Positions 7,082 to 16,754 are shown, counted from the stretch's first letter. The stretch is 41,465 nt of DNA from an uncultured Solobacterium sp. (GCA_900547815.1 URHY01000009.1:1-41465); one strand, 5' to 3'. Notes: generated by a model from the letters alone, not told the origin. Program-made: numbers and translations.

Positions 7082-7999
7082 ATGAAGCCATTTTTATTAG
7101 AACCCATTCCTGATTATACAATTTGGGGAACCAACCACATTTCTAAAGCTAGAGGCATCGATGAAGACTATGGAACTTGGTGGGAAGTCAGTGCCCACCC
7201 TTATTGTTCAAACAAAATTGTTGGAACAGATAAAACATTAATGGAAATGATTCAAGAAAATCCGGATGAAGTGTTAGGTAAAGGCTTTACGCTTCATGAA
7301 ACATTGCGATTGGCTTATCTAGATACAAAGGATGCTTTAAGCATTCAAGTTCATCCTGAAGATGATTATGCCCTAGAACACTCCAATGATTACGGAAAAT
7401 ATGAAAGCTGGTATATTCTAGATGCCAAACCAGGCGCTACTCTAGTTGCTGGAACCACAATCAATGATGCAGATGAAATCAAAAATGCTTTAATGAACAA
7501 CTATATTGAAAAATATCTAAATAAAGTTGAAGTGCATAAAGGAGACTACATTATTATTCCTAGTGGTATGCTTCATGCCTTAGGAAAAGACATTTTAGCT
7601 TTAGAAGTAGGTACAAACTCAAACACAACCTATCGTTTCTATGACTACAACCGTAAAGGAAAAGATGGAAAAATACGTCCTTTACATGTAAAAGAATCTT
7701 TTGATGTCACAAATTTCAATTTAAAACCTACTTTTGTCCCACAAAAACATGAAACACACCGAATTGGAGATTGTCCTAATTTTACTGTAGATGAAGTTTA
7801 TGCTGATTCTGATATTACATTAACATGTGATGAACATTACATGATTCTATCCAATATTGATGCAGATTGTACAATCGTATGGAATAGTGAAGAAATTGTA
7901 TTACCACAATACGACAGCATGTTTGTTCCTTTTTCTTCCAAAAAAATCACAATCAAACAAGGAGCACACCTATTAGTGTCAAATCCTAGAAAGGACTAA
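7082..7999 (+). CDS. manA: Class I mannose-6-phosphate isomerase
   Basis: A 305-residue cupin-fold phosphomannose isomerase, interconverting mannose-6-phosphate and fructose-6-phosphate. Metal and substrate features are present: SIQVHPEDDYA (Gln-x-His zinc ligands), GKYESWYILDA (usual GKxExWYxL) and, later, IPSGMLHALGKDILALEVGTNSNTTYRFYDY with the third His and the Arg. The real start is the ATG at 7082, 1 nt after the deoC stop region, with GAGG at 7069-7072. The longer TTG reading from 7061 runs through that site. The short length fits the Firmicute form. Part of the deoC operon. Confidence 0.9.
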   Translation: MKPFLLEPIPDYTIWGTNHISKARGIDEDYGTWWEVSAHPYCSNKIVGTDKTLMEMIQENPDEVLGKGFTLHETLRLAYLDTKDALSIQVHPEDDYALEHSNDYGKYESWYILDAKPGATLVAGTTINDADEIKNALMNNYIEKYLNKVEVHKGDYIIIPSGMLHALGKDILALEVGTNSNTTYRFYDYNRKGKDGKIRPLHVKESFDVTNFNLKPTFVPQKHETHRIGDCPNFTVDEVYADSDITLTCDEHYMILSNIDADCTIVWNSEEIVLPQYDSMFVPFSSKKITIKQGAHLLVSNPRKD

Positions 8000-8001
8000 T
8001 T

Positions 8002-8874
8002 ATGAAGACAATTTTAGTTACCGGAGCCAATGGCTATATCGCAAGCTTAGTAAGAGCGTATCAAAAAGATAACTTTAACTGGATCTGCATGACAAGAAAG
8101 GATGCAGACCTTACAAATCCTGAAGACGTAAAAAGATTTGTAGCATCTCAAGATTTTGATATTTGTTTTCACACAGCTGCCAATGCAACTACAGCCTTCT
8201 GCAATGAACATCCAGATTTAGTTCATAAAATCAATGTAGAAAGTACCCAAGCTATCATTGATTGTTGTAAAGAAAAAGGTGCCAAATTGATTTTCTGTTC
8301 AACCGAACAAGCTTTCAACGGAAAAGAAAATCACGGTCCTTTTAAAGAAGACGAACCATTAAGTGCTGTGACTGTATATGGACAAAATAAAATCGAATGT
8401 GAAGAATTGATTCAAAAACAATTGGATGATGCGATCATCTTACGCTTTACATGGATGATGGGACTAAGCTATCCAGGCATCAAAGCAAGTCCAAGCATCA
8501 TTAAAAATGTCATGAATGCATTAATCAGCCATACTCCAACATTATTTACTGTGAATGAAAGACGTGGTATGACATATGCCAAGCATTTGGCAACACAATT
8601 TGATAAAATCACAGAACTTGAACCAGGCATTTATCATGTGGCATCCAAGAACACTATGACCACATATGAATCCGCAAAATATGTGGCTAAAGCTTTAGGC
8701 GCAAGTGATGAACTCATTGAAGAAATCATTTTACCAAACAACGAACGATACCAAGATCGATTCAGAGATTATCGTTTAGATAGTGAAAAACTAGAAAGTC
8801 TTGGAATACATTTCGCAACATTTGAAGAAGATGTAAATGAAATTCTAATGGATTTTGGATGGAAGAAAAGTTAA
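8002..8874 (+). CDS. Extended SDR, RmlD-like sugar reductase/epimerase
   Basis: A 290-residue NAD(P)-dependent extended short-chain dehydrogenase. The cofactor loop is TGANGYIA (residues about 7-14), the catalytic pair lies in VYGQNKIECE (Tyr and Lys three residues apart), and the preceding FCSTEQAFNG carries the Ser/Thr. The pattern is closest to dTDP-4-dehydrorhamnose reductase (RmlD) and MAT2B-like proteins, but no rml genes are near and the C-terminal half is divergent, so the substrate is open. It starts 2 nt after manA. Probably acts on a sugar or sugar nucleotide. Confidence 0.8.
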   Translation: MKTILVTGANGYIASLVRAYQKDNFNWICMTRKDADLTNPEDVKRFVASQDFDICFHTAANATTAFCNEHPDLVHKINVESTQAIIDCCKEKGAKLIFCSTEQAFNGKENHGPFKEDEPLSAVTVYGQNKIECEELIQKQLDDAIILRFTWMMGLSYPGIKASPSIIKNVMNALISHTPTLFTVNERRGMTYAKHLATQFDKITELEPGIYHVASKNTMTTYESAKYVAKALGASDELIEEIILPNNERYQDRFRDYRLDSEKLESLGIHFATFEEDVNEILMDFGWKKS

Positions 8875-8896
8875 AATAGCTTGTAGGAGGCTATTT

Positions 8897-9313
8897 ATGA
8901 CTATACTTGAGGAAAACGTTAAAAAATATTACCAAAGCGGATACAATTGTTCAGAAACGCTACTTCATGCCTGCAATGAAACCTATCAATTAGATATTTC
9001 AGAAGAAGACATGAAAATAATGGCTGGATTTGGTGGTGGCATGTTTATTGGAAGTACATGCGGCGCATTAGTCGGATCGATTGCGGCCCTATCAAAAATG
9101 GTATGTAAGACAAAAGCACATGAAATGTTACCAGAATTAAGACCTTTGATTCAAAAACATACACGTAACTTTAAAGAACTATTAGGCAATTTAGATTGTG
9201 CACACATTAAACCTTTACATCATAGTACAGATCCAAACATCAAATGTATGAACACTTGTTTATTAGCGGCAAAAGCTCTAGAAAAAACAATGGAGGAAGA
9301 ACACCTATTATAG
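8897..9313 (+). CDS. C_GCAxxG_C_C family protein
   Basis: A 138-residue protein of the C_GCAxxG_C_C (redox-active, Cys-rich) family. The defining pattern is seen: a first Cys in SGYNCSETLL, then GFGGGMFIGSTCGALVGS (the GCAxxG equivalent, with C-G-A-L-V-G), and later single Cys at LDCAH, KCMNTC. Function of the family is unknown, with a putative redox or iron-sulfur role. I place the start at ATG 8897 with AGGAGG 6 nt upstream, 22 nt after the SDR stop. Last gene of the deoC operon. Confidence 0.85.
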   Translation: MTILEENVKKYYQSGYNCSETLLHACNETYQLDISEEDMKIMAGFGGGMFIGSTCGALVGSIAALSKMVCKTKAHEMLPELRPLIQKHTRNFKELLGNLDCAHIKPLHHSTDPNIKCMNTCLLAAKALEKTMEEEHLL

Positions 9314-9328
9314 GATTCTTCCTCTTTT
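9293..9328. terminator. Bidirectional terminator deoC operon / hflX
   Basis: A perfect 9-bp stem (GAGGAAGAA at 9293-9301 with 9316-9324), 14-nt loop, then TTTT on the plus strand. On the minus strand the stem is followed by CCATTGTTTTTT. It overlaps the last codons of the upstream gene. Confidence 0.65.
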
Positions 9329-9329
9329 C

Positions 9330-10556
9330 TTATATTCGTAATAACCTGTCTACTCGATGAATCAAATCTTGTTGAATACTAAAATCAACCTCAATACCAT
9401 CCTCTTTATATTCCTGTCTATGCACCTTACCATTGGTATGAATATAGTCAAGTACACTTACCTTTTCATAAGGAATCACGACATGTAAAGTTTCCATATG
9501 AAATAATTCCTTTTCAATTTCCTGCTTTAAAAACGCAATGCTCGACTTTTCCTTAGCACAAATATAAATACGATCCTCTACACGTTTTGGATATTCAATA
9601 TTTGTCTGATCACATTTGTTAAAGACATACAAGTAGGGGACTTTCTCACAACCAATCTCTTTTAATGTTTCTTCACAAACCTGAAGTTTGCTATCCTTAT
9701 GTTCATTTGAAATATCCACGACTTTTAAGATCAAATCCGAAACCACAGCTTCTTCAAGTGTAGAATGAAAGGCTTGTACTAAACTGTGTGGTAAATCACT
9801 AATAAAGCCAACTGTATCACTTAAAGTAAATACATTATGGTTCTCTGTTTCAATTTGACGTGTTGAAGTTGTCAAAGTCGCAAACAACATATCCTTTTCA
9901 AATACAGACTTCTCTTCATTCACAAATCCATTCATAATACTTGATTTACCTGCATTGGTATAACCTGTTAGTGCTACACTTTTAACCATACCTTTTTTAC
10001 GCTGATTACGCTGTACACTTCTTTGCGTATGGATCTTATCCAATTCTTTTTCGACAAAATGAATCTTACCTTCAATTCTTCGCGCATCCAGTTCGATCTT
10101 CTTTTCTCCTGTTCCCTTGTTTCTAGAACCACCACGCTGTCTATCCATATGTTTGTAGCTTCCTTGAAGTCTTGGCAATAAATATTTAAGTCTTGCGCAT
10201 TCAACCTGAAGCATACTCTCCTTTGTCTTTGCACGAGAGGCAAAGATTTCTAAAATTAAAGCACTCTTATCCATGACTTCACAATCAAAAAAATCCGATA
10301 GATTTCTTTGTACAGAAGGCGAAATAGCCTCTAATACAAGAACCATACTACATTCTTGATCTTCAAGAATACGTTTGACCTCTTCAATCTTACCAGGATT
10401 CATATAATACTTTTTATGAGGATGCTCCAAATTTTGTGATACACTCATACAAATTTCAATATCACAGGCTAGAGCTAATTCTTTCATTTCCTCCATTCTT
10501 TCTTCAAAAGAATGGCTTGTGTATGTTTGTACACCAATCAATATTGCTTTTTCCAT
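9330..10556 (-). CDS. hflX: GTPase HflX
   Basis: HflX is a ribosome-associated GTPase that splits or rescues stalled 70S ribosomes. At 408 residues it has the N-terminal HflX domain (with PGKIEEVKRIL), the glycine/arginine-rich linker MDRQRGGSRNKGTGEKK, then the G domain: G1 GYTNAGKSS (198-206), G3 DTVGFI (247-252) and G4 NKCD (313-316). The linker helix KKIELDARRIEGKI is typical. No ribosome site is visible before the ATG at 10556, but the protein alignment supports this start. Divergent from the glycosyltransferase gene. Confidence 0.95.
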   Translation of the reverse strand: MEKAILIGVQTYTSHSFEERMEEMKELALACDIEICMSVSQNLEHPHKKYYMNPGKIEEVKRILEDQECSMVLVLEAISPSVQRNLSDFFDCEVMDKSALILEIFASRAKTKESMLQVECARLKYLLPRLQGSYKHMDRQRGGSRNKGTGEKKIELDARRIEGKIHFVEKELDKIHTQRSVQRNQRKKGMVKSVALTGYTNAGKSSIMNGFVNEEKSVFEKDMLFATLTTSTRQIETENHNVFTLSDTVGFISDLPHSLVQAFHSTLEEAVVSDLILKVVDISNEHKDSKLQVCEETLKEIGCEKVPYLYVFNKCDQTNIEYPKRVEDRIYICAKEKSSIAFLKQEIEKELFHMETLHVVIPYEKVSVLDYIHTNGKVHRQEYKEDGIEVDFSIQQDLIHRVDRLLRI

Positions 10557-10564
10557 AAATGTAT

Positions 10565-10593
10565 TTTATCATACGATGCTAAAATGTTATAAT
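10565..10593 (+). promoter_or_regulatory. Candidate promoter of glycosyltransferase gene
   Basis: A perfect -10 TATAAT (10588-10593) with a weak -35 (TTTATC at 10565-10570, 17-nt spacer), 19 nt before the chosen ATG. Confidence 0.5.
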
Positions 10594-10612
10594 ATTTCGT
10601 GAGGTGAATTCC

Positions 10613-11488
10613 ATGAAAATTGCTTATTTAATGCACTATATGAAAAATAATTTTGAAGAAATAACAGAAAACCTAGATATATTGATCAATCAAGGCGATG
10701 ATGTTTACTTGATGGTAAACGATGATGATCTACGTGATGATTTAATTCTATCCTATTGTGATACACCACAGTTGCATGTTGCTCATCACCAACAAACTGC
10801 CCTTCCAGCTGATATGTCACTACCTAGAGGCTTTATTTTATTGATGAAAGATGCTTTGGAATATGAAAAAGAAGACGGATCCTTTACTTATGATCGTTTC
10901 ATCGTAATGACAGATGGTATGATTCCGACAAAATCAAAAAATCAACTTATCGAATATTTAGAAGAACATGAAGACGAAGACATTTATTATGAAGTGGATA
11001 ATTCAGATAATAATGAAGAAGTAAAGAAAAGATTCGAAAACTATGCCTTCTTTACAAACTCTTATGATTTCCAAAAATCTAAAACCATTCGTGCCATGAA
11101 TAAAATGACATCCAGTCTTGTTCATTCCTTTAAAAAACGTGAAATTGAAGACACAATCTATGTCAGCTATCCTTGGTTTATATTAACACATGAAAGTGCT
11201 AAAGCATTGGCAGATAATCTAGCCTATTGTTCAAATACATTTAAGATGTGTTTATATCCCGAAGAAATGGCTATCGCAACAATGTTGCATAAATTTTCAG
11301 ATGTAGATCATCACAATGAAAACATTTGGGCCGTAGGAAAAGATGGAGAATACAAACTTCAAGAACCAATGGAAAATGTAGAATTGGGCGCAATCAAAGA
11401 GTCTACTTATTTTGCAGCTCTAGCTCATAGCGAAGATAATCTTCAAGTTTATGAAGACTATTTTGATGCCTACACATGCGAATCATAA
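10613..11488 (+). CDS. GT14-like (core-2/I-branching type) glycosyltransferase
   Basis: A 291-residue protein resembling bacterial core-2/I-branching (GT14) glycosyltransferases: the opening MKIAYLMHYMKN, a DDVYLMVNDDD segment, then FIVMTDGMIPTKSKNQLIEYL, which parallels the 'SGxDyPlks' donor-site block, and PWFILTHESAKAL, which parallels the 'w..lsre' acceptor block. No membrane segment or signal is seen, so it is probably cytosolic. The ATG at 10613 has GAGG 8 nt upstream; the GTG at 10604 overlaps that site. The next gene starts inside its last codons. Substrate unknown; assignment is moderate. Confidence 0.6.
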   Translation: MKIAYLMHYMKNNFEEITENLDILINQGDDVYLMVNDDDLRDDLILSYCDTPQLHVAHHQQTALPADMSLPRGFILLMKDALEYEKEDGSFTYDRFIVMTDGMIPTKSKNQLIEYLEEHEDEDIYYEVDNSDNNEEVKKRFENYAFFTNSYDFQKSKTIRAMNKMTSSLVHSFKKREIEDTIYVSYPWFILTHESAKALADNLAYCSNTFKMCLYPEEMAIATMLHKFSDVDHHNENIWAVGKDGEYKLQEPMENVELGAIKESTYFAALAHSEDNLQVYEDYFDAYTCES

Positions 11489-11970
11489 TCGTTTCGGATA
11501 ACCATGGCAATCCGGATATCCTAAAAATTCTTTATCACATCTATTCTTCACTCTATAAAGATAATGTGAAATTCATTCATTTAGGAGATTCTCAAGCAAC
11601 AAACATTAATGATTTAAATAACTTTATATGTGTCAAAGGAAACAATGATACATTAGATTTACCCATACGCCAAAGATTAACTATTTTAGGCAAACGCATC
11701 CATTTCTCACATGGAGATGAAGGTTTGGATGAAATAAAAAAAGATATCGATCAACATCATCCCGATATCTATCTTTATGGACATACACATTTAGTCAAAG
11801 AGCAAATCTACAATAATTGTCTAATTCTAAATCCAGGCTCAATCACTTTACCTAGAGATGATTGGCATGGATCTTATATCATTCTAACAATTGATAAGAA
11901 AGTCACATATAAACTCGTTCGAATCAATGTAGAAACTTTCTTAAATCAATATCAATGCTTCATTGAATAA
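11476..11970 (+). CDS. YfcE/MJ0936-type metallophosphodiesterase
   Basis: A 164-residue calcineurin-like phosphodiesterase. All metal-binding motifs are visible in order: SDNHG (residues 7-11), HLGDS (Asp at about 37), GNND (about 55-58), a His in FSHGDEG, and the paired His of YGHTHLVKE, followed by LNPGSITLPRD. This is the YfcE subclass, active on phosphodiesters in vitro with manganese. It overlaps the glycosyltransferase by 13 nt, so the two are coupled. Confidence 0.9.
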   Translation: MRIIIVSDNHGNPDILKILYHIYSSLYKDNVKFIHLGDSQATNINDLNNFICVKGNNDTLDLPIRQRLTILGKRIHFSHGDEGLDEIKKDIDQHHPDIYLYGHTHLVKEQIYNNCLILNPGSITLPRDDWHGSYIILTIDKKVTYKLVRINVETFLNQYQCFIE

Positions 11971-11997
11971 GGCAGCCAAATCATTGGCTGCCTGTTT
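11971..11997. terminator. Intrinsic terminator
   Basis: A perfect 9-bp stem GGCAGCCAA (11971-11979 with 11984-11992), 4-nt loop, then TGTTTTCTTT on the plus strand. It ends the glycosyltransferase-phosphodiesterase unit and probably also serves the opposing gal operon. Confidence 0.85.
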
Positions 11998-12005
11998 TCT
12001 TTAAT

Positions 12006-13007
12006 TTATTTAATAAACTGTTTTGCAAAATTCCATGTATCTCTACACATATCATCTAGATTCTTTTCAGCTACCCAGCCAAGCTGTTCTTTAGCTCTTG
12101 TAGGATCTGCGTAGCAAGTCGCAATATCTCCAGCACGTCTTGGTTTGATCACATAAGGAATCTTAATTCCATTTACTCTTTCAAAGGCATGTACAATATC
12201 TAATACACTATATCCTTTTCCTGTTCCCAAGTTACAAATATGTACACCTGGTGTATTGTACTTTTCAATCGCTAATACATGACCCTTTGCCAAGTCGACC
12301 ACATGAATATAGTCACGAACACCCGTTCCATCTGGTGTATCATAATCATCTCCAAATACACCAAGTTCTGGAAGTTCACCAGTAGCCACCTTCATAATAT
12401 AAGGCATCAAGTTATTGGGGATTCCCTTTGGATTTTCACCAATCAAACCCGATTCATGCGCTCCAATGGGATTAAAATAACGAAGTAAAGTTACACTCAT
12501 TTCTGGATTGGCGAATTGCACATCCGTTAAAATTCTTTCCATCATCGCTTTTGTTGAACCATATGGATTGGTTGTTTCACCAAGCTTGCAGTCTTCTGTT
12601 AAAGGAACCACTTCAGGATCTCCATAAACAGTTGCACTTGAACTAAATACAATACTTGGAACATGATATTTCTTCATCATTTTGGCAACTACTAAAGTAG
12701 TCATCAAGTTGTTTGTATAATACTCAATTGGCTTTTGCACACTTTCACCAACCGCTTTAAAAGCAGCACAATGAATCACCGCATCCAATTTATTTTCCTT
12801 AAATACAGATTCTGTCTTTTCCTCATCTAACACGTTAAATTCATAAAACTTAACATGCTTTCCTGTGATTTTATAAATTGAATCCAATACATCTGGTTTT
12901 GAATTGGAGAAATCATCAATTACGACAACATCATAACCACTCTCTAATAATTCAACACAAATATGACTACCAATATATCCGGTTCCACCTGTTACTAAAA
13001 TATTCAT
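12006..13007 (-). CDS. galE: UDP-glucose 4-epimerase
   Basis: GalE interconverts UDP-galactose and UDP-glucose. At 333 residues it is full length. The NAD-binding loop TGGTGYIGSH (6-15), the SSSATVYG serine block (122-129) and the catalytic Tyr149/Lys153 in YGSTK are all intact, as are NLGTGKGYSV and RRAGDIATCYAD near the C-terminus. It overlaps the galK stop by one base and is the last gene of the galT-galM-galK-galE operon. Confidence 0.97.
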   Translation of the reverse strand: MNILVTGGTGYIGSHICVELLESGYDVVVIDDFSNSKPDVLDSIYKITGKHVKFYEFNVLDEEKTESVFKENKLDAVIHCAAFKAVGESVQKPIEYYTNNLMTTLVVAKMMKKYHVPSIVFSSSATVYGDPEVVPLTEDCKLGETTNPYGSTKAMMERILTDVQFANPEMSVTLLRYFNPIGAHESGLIGENPKGIPNNLMPYIMKVATGELPELGVFGDDYDTPDGTGVRDYIHVVDLAKGHVLAIEKYNTPGVHICNLGTGKGYSVLDIVHAFERVNGIKIPYVIKPRRAGDIATCYADPTRAKEQLGWVAEKNLDDMCRDTWNFAKQFIK

Positions 13008-14287
13008 TAGTCAATAACCTTGCAGCCACCTAGTTTTCTTACTTTTAAGATGTGGCAGCTTCCCTTTCCAAATACTTTTTCAATTTCTTCTTTATATGTT
13101 TCTACATAGCCATTTTCAACAAAGGCTTGAATCGTTCCGGCAAAACCTCCACCATGAACACGACATACGCCATGATCTTTTAAAATCATTTCAGACATAG
13201 CTAAACCTAAAGATACAGCCTGGTTCTTATAGTCAAAGTCTGCATATACGTTTTGAAGGAATTTGTAGCTTGAATTTCCTGATTCTTGAATTAATGCCTT
13301 GAAGCCTTCAAAATCATCGTTGTTCAATCTTTCTACACATGTATTTACACGATTATTTTCATTGAAGAAATGAATAGCTCTTAAGATTGCACGATCATTA
13401 TTTAAAGCCGTTCTTAAGTTTGCGATATTTGCATAGAACTCATCTTCATCCACTTCACGAAGAACTTCCTTACCAAAATAGTGAGCAACTTCTTTCATTT
13501 CTTGTGGTACAGCACCATAGGCATCTGTTAAATCGGCATGACTTCCCTTTGTATCTACAATACATAAACTGTGATCATATTTTGAGAAATCAACATTCAC
13601 ACTATTTACAATTGGATTTGAAGTATCTTTAAAGTCAATGGAAATAAGTCCACCAACAGCACATGCACATTGATCCATCAATCCACATGGTTTTCCAAAA
13701 TATACGTTTTCTGCATATTGACCCACTTTGGCAATCGTTACCATATCGATCTTCATATCATTGTATAATCCATCAATAATTGTACCAATAATAGATTCGA
13801 ATGCTGCAGAGCTTGATAGTCCAGCCCCCATTAATACATCACTTGTAATGAAAGCTTTGAATCCACCTACGTTATAACCTAATTCTTTTAATTTAGAAAC
13901 TACACCACGAATCAAGGCTTCACTTGTTCCGATTTCATTTTCTTTTTTATCTAAATCATTCAAATCAATTGGTTTGATGTCAAAGTCATCAGAAATCACT
14001 TTAATTACATGATCTTGTTTAGATACAATTCCAATCGCATCTAAATTGATTGATCCTGCAAGCACACAACCATGTTGGTGGTCTGTATGATTTCCTGAAA
14101 TTTCACTTCTTCCAGCAGCACTATAAATACTCACCTCATCATCTCCAAATAATGTTTGGTATTTATCTAGTGCAGCGACATAACGTTGTTTTTGATAGTC
14201 CAATAAACTTGGATCTGCATATAGATCTTCAATTAATGCATCATATTTACCGGATACTACTTGTTCTTTAATTTCTGTTGTTTTCAT
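13007..14287 (-). CDS. galK: Galactokinase
   Basis: GalK phosphorylates galactose with ATP to galactose-1-phosphate. A GHMP kinase of 426 residues, slightly longer than usual. The galactose signature GRSEISGNHTDHQHG (59-73), the ATP loop MGAGLSSSAAFE (153-164) and the C-terminal GGGFAGTIQAFV motif are present. The signature reads GRSEISGNHTDH where many have GRVNLIGEHTDY; the SEISGNHTDH form is seen in some Firmicutes. It overlaps galM by 4 nt and galE by 1 nt. Confidence 0.95.
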   Translation of the reverse strand: MKTTEIKEQVVSGKYDALIEDLYADPSLLDYQKQRYVAALDKYQTLFGDDEVSIYSAAGRSEISGNHTDHQHGCVLAGSINLDAIGIVSKQDHVIKVISDDFDIKPIDLNDLDKKENEIGTSEALIRGVVSKLKELGYNVGGFKAFITSDVLMGAGLSSSAAFESIIGTIIDGLYNDMKIDMVTIAKVGQYAENVYFGKPCGLMDQCACAVGGLISIDFKDTSNPIVNSVNVDFSKYDHSLCIVDTKGSHADLTDAYGAVPQEMKEVAHYFGKEVLREVDEDEFYANIANLRTALNNDRAILRAIHFFNENNRVNTCVERLNNDDFEGFKALIQESGNSSYKFLQNVYADFDYKNQAVSLGLAMSEMILKDHGVCRVHGGGFAGTIQAFVENGYVETYKEEIEKVFGKGSCHILKVRKLGGCKVID

Positions 14288-15297
14288 TTTCTTACCTCGA
14301 ATGTATATGTTGTTTCTTCTTCAAATACTTGTCCTGCTTTTAATAAAACTTTTGGATTCTCTTCTTTATGAATCGAATCGGCGATATAGCTTGTTTCAAT
14401 ACACAATCCATCTTGTGGATGCATAATCTTACCATATTTATCTGTCTGTCCATCTAAGTAGTTCGCACTATAAATTTGTGCCGTTGGATATGTTGTGGAT
14501 ACTTTTAGTTCAATACCACTTAATGGACTGTATAAACACACTTGATTTTCTTTAGTATCAAATACATATGGATGATCATAACCTCTTGCGATGATTAATT
14601 GTTCATCCTCTGAATGAATAAAATCTCCAATTCTTTTTTCTGTATTAAAATCAAATGCCGTATCTTTAACATCTCTTAATTCACCTGTATATAATCCATC
14701 TGAATCTACACAACCAAATTTAGATGCTGAAATTCGTAACGTATGATCATCAATATTCGATGCATATCCATTTAAATTGAAATAGCCATGGTTTGTGATA
14801 TTGATCAACGTATCTTTGTCGCTAACACCACTATATTGAATGTGTAAACTCGATTCATCTAGCCAATAGATCGCATAGAAATCTAATGTTCCAGGATAGC
14901 CTTCTTCTCCATCTTTTGATACATAGTGGAATTTAACGCCATCTTCAATTAAAGAATAATCAAATACTTTATAAGAGAATCCCTCAATACCTCCATGTAG
15001 TGAATTTGGTCCATTATTAATAGGCACATGATATTCTGTCCCATTCATTGTGAATGTACCTTTTTCAATACGATTACATACTCGTCCAACTAAGGCATTT
15101 AAATAGGTTCCATCTCGTTTTTGATAATCTTCAACATGTTCAAATCCTAAAATACAATCACAGTCTTGATCATTCTTATCTTTCGTTACAATCTTTAAAA
15201 GAGTACATCCAAAGTTTGTAACTTCTACAGTTAAATGTGAATTTGAAATCGATAATACATCAATTCCATTCTCTAATCTTTCTTTTACCTCTACCAT
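14284..15297 (-). CDS. galM: Galactose mutarotase (aldose 1-epimerase)
   Basis: GalM converts beta- to alpha-galactose, feeding GalK. A 337-residue beta-sandwich enzyme. The substrate Arg and the first catalytic His region are in LVGRVCNRIEKG and NGPNSLHGG, the second His in ITNHGYFNLNG, and the general-base Glu in DGLCIETSYIADS near the C-terminus. Its start lies 7 nt inside the galT stop region and its end overlaps galK by 4 nt, showing tight coupling. Confidence 0.95.
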   Translation of the reverse strand: MVEVKERLENGIDVLSISNSHLTVEVTNFGCTLLKIVTKDKNDQDCDCILGFEHVEDYQKRDGTYLNALVGRVCNRIEKGTFTMNGTEYHVPINNGPNSLHGGIEGFSYKVFDYSLIEDGVKFHYVSKDGEEGYPGTLDFYAIYWLDESSLHIQYSGVSDKDTLINITNHGYFNLNGYASNIDDHTLRISASKFGCVDSDGLYTGELRDVKDTAFDFNTEKRIGDFIHSEDEQLIIARGYDHPYVFDTKENQVCLYSPLSGIELKVSTTYPTAQIYSANYLDGQTDKYGKIMHPQDGLCIETSYIADSIHKEENPKVLLKAGQVFEEETTYTFEVRK

Positions 15298-16754
15298 AAT
15301 GTCTTTACAAAACGGCTAAAGCCGTCCATCCCTTCATCATCCATTTTATATACGCCGGCATTCTCTAATACAGATACGAATTTCTTTGTGACTTCCATTT
15401 CCATGAATGTATCCACATTTGTATAAGAACATGTCTTCAAGTGTTCATACCAGTCTTTGTGTTTTTCAAGTTCTGGATAAGAATCAAAATCTGCTTTTCC
15501 AGATAAACATAATTTAATTTGTTCTAACTCTGTTTTTAATCGTGCTGGCAAAATAGCCAATCCCATCACTTCAATCAAACCAATATTTTCTTTTTTAATA
15601 TGGTGATGCTCTGAGTGAGGATGGAAGATACCTAATGGATATTCTTCTGTAGTACGATTATTTCGTAAAACTACATCCATTTGATATTTGCCATCTTTCT
15701 TTCTTACAATTGGCGTTACTGTATTGTGACGAACGCCAGATTCATTGGCAATAATATCTAAACTTTCATCACTGTATGTACACCATGTTTCAAAGATTTT
15801 AGTAGCTAGATCCAATATGTTTTCTTTCGATTTTGATGTTAATCGAAGTGTTGATAATGGCCAGTAAAGCATATCCACTTGTACATCCTTATATGTATAG
15901 CTCTTAACAACTTTTGCGTCTTCCATTGGGAAATGGTGTCTTCCACCTTGATAGTGATCATGACTTAAAATCGATCCACCAACGATAGGTAAGTCTGCAT
16001 TGCTTCCAATCATATAGTGTGGAAATTTATCAATAAATGCGAATAAATGCTCAAATGTAGAACGATCCATCTTCATTGGCGTATGTTCACTATTAAATAC
16101 AATACAGTGCTCATTGTAGTACACATATGGTGAATATTGTAAATTGTATGTATGTCCATTTAAATCTAATGGAATAATACGATGTGTTTGTCTAGCTGGA
16201 TGATTTAAGTTTCCGGCAAAACCGACATTTTCCTTACATAATAAACATGCAGGATATGAAGTACTTACGGCATTTTTTGTCTTTGCGATTTCCTTAGGAT
16301 CCTTTTCTGGTTTTGACAAGTTGATCGTAATTTGAATATCGCCATATTTACAGAAATGTGCAAAACTGATATTCTTATCAATTCTTGATTTACGGATATA
16401 GTTTGAATCCATACTCAACTTATAGAAGTAATCTGTTGCATCTTTAGGATTCAAAGAATATAGACTCTTAAAGGTATGCACGACTTCACTAGGTCTAGGC
16501 ATTACACAATTCATAATGCGAGTATCTAATAAATCTTTTTCAGTTACAGTATTCTGAATCATACCTTTTTCAACCGCATAATCTAACATGAAATCTAAAA
16601 TCTCATAGATAGAACAGTCTTCTACTTCTTCTCTTTTAAATTCTTGGATGCCAAATAGATCAATCAATAAATTTGCAGAATAATCATAATCGTATTTCTC
16701 GATCATTCCATTCTTTAAAGCATACTCTAATAACTGGTTAATTTTTGTGTTCAT
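15291..16754 (-). CDS. galT: UDP-glucose-hexose-1-phosphate uridylyltransferase (type II)
   Basis: GalT exchanges UMP between UDP-glucose and galactose-1-phosphate. This is the long Firmicute class: 487 residues, not the short HIT-type enzyme of E. coli. The conserved GGSILSHDHYQGGRHHFPME block and the FHPHSEHHHIKKENIGLIEVMGLAILP block are present. The start is the ATG at 16754 with AAGGAG 5 nt upstream; a longer reading from 16802 has no ribosome site. First gene of the gal operon, with a leader of about 160 nt in which I see no known riboswitch. Confidence 0.95.
   Translation of the reverse strand: MNTKINQLLEYALKNGMIEKYDYDYSANLLIDLFGIQEFKREEVEDCSIYEILDFMLDYAVEKGMIQNTVTEKDLLDTRIMNCVMPRPSEVVHTFKSLYSLNPKDATDYFYKLSMDSNYIRKSRIDKNISFAHFCKYGDIQITINLSKPEKDPKEIAKTKNAVSTSYPACLLCKENVGFAGNLNHPARQTHRIIPLDLNGHTYNLQYSPYVYYNEHCIVFNSEHTPMKMDRSTFEHLFAFIDKFPHYMIGSNADLPIVGGSILSHDHYQGGRHHFPMEDAKVVKSYTYKDVQVDMLYWPLSTLRLTSKSKENILDLATKIFETWCTYSDESLDIIANESGVRHNTVTPIVRKKDGKYQMDVVLRNNRTTEEYPLGIFHPHSEHHHIKKENIGLIEVMGLAILPARLKTELEQIKLCLSGKADFDSYPELEKHKDWYEHLKTCSYTNVDTFMEMEVTKKFVSVLENAGVYKMDDEGMDGFSRFVKTLW

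Noticed and set aside
13007..14287. Long plus-strand frames opposite galK, feoB and the ATPase as overlapping genes
   Set aside because: They lack ribosome sites and recognisable domains and mirror the codon pattern of the true genes.
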